From Fidelibacterota bacterium (GTDB lineage Bacteria; Fidelibacterota; UBA8477; JABMPR01), in assembly GCA_030596225.1 (NCBI GenBank), contig JAUVKO010000112.1, positions 1 through 6,944 of the forward strand: DNA of 6,944 bases, in the 5' to 3' direction. Each line of letters opens with the position of its first letter. Within the stretch, counting starts at the first letter, position 1. This document shows positions 6,844-6,944 of this stretch, piece after piece. Both the position numbers and the translations under genes were made by a program. The notes under the pieces were generated by a model. That model worked only from the letters and a program-made list of their open reading frames with translations, was not told where the DNA came from and did no database searches.

Positions 6844-6922
6844 TTTTCCAGTTTTACTGCTCTTAAAATTTCAACCATAGCTCAAGCTATGCTTAAAATT
6901 TAAAGATTGTAAAACAGAAAAA
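6844..6922. repeat. AT-rich long palindrome (hairpin- or cruciform-forming)
   Basis: The centre is CATAGCT-CA-AGCTATG (6876-6891), a 7-bp perfect stem. Exactly symmetric around it are AAATTT at 6866-6871 and 6896-6901. Over 6862-6905, 19 of 22 opposed positions can pair. After a one-base shift, GTTTTAC (6851-6857) pairs with GTAAAAC (6909-6915), and TTTT (6844-6847) pairs with AAAA (6919-6922). CTTAAAATTT also occurs as a direct repeat (6862-6871, 6892-6901). The stretch 6767-6843 between this palindrome and the REP-like element shows nothing recognisable. It lacks the GC stem plus T-run of a good terminator, so an intergenic repeat family is the simplest reading. Confidence 0.6.
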
Positions 6923-6944
6923 TCTTTTGAATTCATATAGACTC

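Noticed and set aside
6547..6880. Plus-strand open frames of 76-78 codons to the right of the glycosyltransferase
   Set aside because: Most of their length is the REP-like element translated in two frames; the residues reflect repeat sequence rather than a protein family.
1..6944. A novel defence, mobile or biosynthetic system
   Set aside because: All five protein genes belong to common families, and there is no transposase, integrase, nuclease, toxin, CRISPR array or phage gene. Beyond the small RNA and the repeats I see nothing that forms an undescribed system.

Overview
The window looks like an ordinary chromosomal stretch of a Gram-negative bacterium with moderate-to-low GC. It holds four complete protein genes, the 5' half of a fifth, one strong candidate for a structured small RNA, and several intergenic repeats. 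The Gram-negative inference rests on a Spy/CpxP-like periplasmic protein and an ArnT-like membrane glycosyltransferase. Every gene has a recognisable Shine-Dalgarno sequence, which argues against typical Bacteroidota. The mix of families would fit a neighbouring group of the FCB assemblage, such as Marinimicrobiota or Calditrichota, but this is a low-confidence guess because no taxonomic marker is present.

Layout: positions 1-579 (minus) hold the N-terminal 193 residues of a NifS/IscS-type cysteine desulfurase that runs off the left edge. It is divergent from 731-1216 (plus), a small exported Spy/CpxP-like protein, which is closed by a clear intrinsic terminator at 1247-1275. Next, 1375-2637 (plus) encodes a DAACS-family symporter with a complete acidic amino acid binding signature. 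Downstream, 2716-2887 (plus) can fold into a closing stem of about 27 bp, an internal open region and a terminal hairpin, ending in seven T: this is a 6S RNA (SsrS)-like candidate. A REP-like repeat lies at 3019-3065.

On the minus strand, a GT39/ArnT-like glycosyltransferase (5053-6534, TTG start) and an S9-family prolyl-oligopeptidase-like serine peptidase (3106-5034) are separated by 18 nt and probably form an operon, transcribed from right to left. The right-hand 410 bp (6535-6944) contain no gene that I can support. They hold a 194-bp REP/MITE-like element with 14-bp inverted ends and a separate AT-rich palindrome of about 80 bp.

I see no defence system, prophage, CRISPR array, tRNA, rRNA or transposase. 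The genes do not form one pathway: sulfur mobilisation, envelope stress or metal response, amino acid uptake, glycan transfer and peptide turnover are adjacent housekeeping functions. The most interesting items are the 6S-like RNA and the two repeat families.
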